A stretch of DNA of 5,925 nt from Beijerinckiaceae bacterium. Lineage in GTDB: Bacteria > Pseudomonadota > Alphaproteobacteria > Rhizobiales > Beijerinckiaceae. Both the position numbers and the translations under genes were made by a program. The notes beneath the pieces were generated by a model. That model was not told the DNA's origin, ran no database searches, and saw nothing but the letters and a program-made list of their open reading frames with translations. Each line of letters begins with the position of its first letter. Position 1 is the first letter of the stretch. Positions 5,527 to 5,925 of the stretch are shown in pieces. Where the stretch lies: contig JAKONB010000003.1 in assembly GCA_022702195.1 (NCBI GenBank), forward strand, positions 1-5,925. Direction: 5' to 3'.

Positions 5527-5922
5527 TTGACCCCGACACGACCCAAGCCACGAAAGGCCGATCCGCGCAAGGACGAGGCCGCCCCGGCGCGCATCCGGAT
5601 GGCCCGCGCCGGCTTCACCGACCTCGTCCTCGTCTGCGCGAAATGCACCAAGCGGCAGGGTCTCAAGAAGGGCGCGGTGCGCGGCCTGCTCAAGCGCGCC
5701 CTGAAGGGCGCTCCCGAGGGGCGCCGGATGCGGGTCGTGGAGGTGGGCTGCCTCGGTCCCTGCCCCAAGCGCGCCCTCGCGGTGGCGACCTCCGCGAGCC
5801 TGGCCGTGCGGCGCATCCATCTCCTCGATCCGGCGGCGTCGCCGGAGGCGGCCATCGCCAGCCTCTTCCCCGATTTCGGCCCCAAAGCCGTGGCAGAACC
5901 CGGGCCGGTCGCGTCGTCCTGA
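5527..5922 (+). CDS. Small four-cysteine protein, [2Fe-2S] ferredoxin-like (DUF1636-like)
   Basis: A 131-residue protein with a basic, Pro/Lys/Arg-rich leader (1–28) and a compact domain. LVLVCAKC (33–40) gives C37 and C40; after a basic helix (about 45–61), VVEVGCLGPCPKRALAV (70–86) gives C75 and C79. A β-strand, CxxC, helix, β-strand, CxxxC order recalls thioredoxin-fold [2Fe-2S] ferredoxins and DUF1636 proteins, which have a 'CLGxC'-type second motif. A metal or iron–sulfur site is therefore likely, but no cluster is proven and the partner is unknown. There is no signal peptide, so it is expected in the cytoplasm. TTG at 5527 is chosen for its AGGA ribosome site; ATG at 5599 (residue 25) would drop most of the basic leader. 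It is divergent from the KpsE-like gene and has no obvious functional link with it. The tail after about 115 is low-complexity. Confidence 0.8.
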   Translation: MTPTRPKPRKADPRKDEAAPARIRMARAGFTDLVLVCAKCTKRQGLKKGAVRGLLKRALKGAPEGRRMRVVEVGCLGPCPKRALAVATSASLAVRRIHLLDPAASPEAAIASLFPDFGPKAVAEPGPVASS

Positions 5923-5925
5923 GGG

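Noticed and set aside
5321..5551. Minus-strand 76-codon frame in the divergent intergenic region
   Set aside because: It overlaps the start of the KpsE-like gene, has an irregular composition, no recognisable motif and no ribosome site that I can see.

Overview
The window is high-GC (roughly two thirds to 70% by eye), tightly packed bacterial chromosome, most likely from an alphaproteobacterium. The gene order fliG–fliH(flbE)–fliN–flbD matches the fliF operon described in Caulobacter. The protein style and base composition would fit Methylobacterium or a related Hyphomicrobiales genus. The genus is an inference; the class is well supported by FlbD.

Left part (1–3585, + strand) is the distal end of a flagellar operon. 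fliG (rotor/switch) is joined to fliH (export-ATPase regulator) by a 4-nt TTGA start/stop overlap. fliN (C-ring) follows after 58 nt. After a 164-nt gap containing a strong hairpin comes flbD, a sigma-54 enhancer-binding regulator with a degenerate receiver domain. The first three products build or feed the cytoplasmic base of the flagellum. FlbD is expected to switch on later flagellar genes, so the operon couples early assembly to the next transcription step. The bases 5' of fliG probably hold the last codons of fliF.

Middle part (3679–5324/5360, - strand, convergent with flbD) is a two-gene surface-polysaccharide unit. It encodes a BexC/CtrB/KpsE-family inner-membrane polysaccharide export protein with an unusually long cytoplasmic N-terminus, followed by a 91-residue helical protein of unknown function. 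No ABC transporter or outer-membrane export gene is adjacent, so the KpsE-like gene is separated from its usual partners.

Right part (5361–5922): a divergent intergenic region with two T-tracts separates the KpsE-like gene from a + strand gene for a small four-cysteine protein resembling thioredoxin-fold [2Fe-2S] ferredoxins (DUF1636-like).

I see no tRNA, rRNA, CRISPR array, insertion sequence or integrase. Nothing here is clearly a new system. The least explained pieces are the isolated KpsE-like gene with its 91-residue companion, the hairpin before flbD, and the repeated use of TTG starts.
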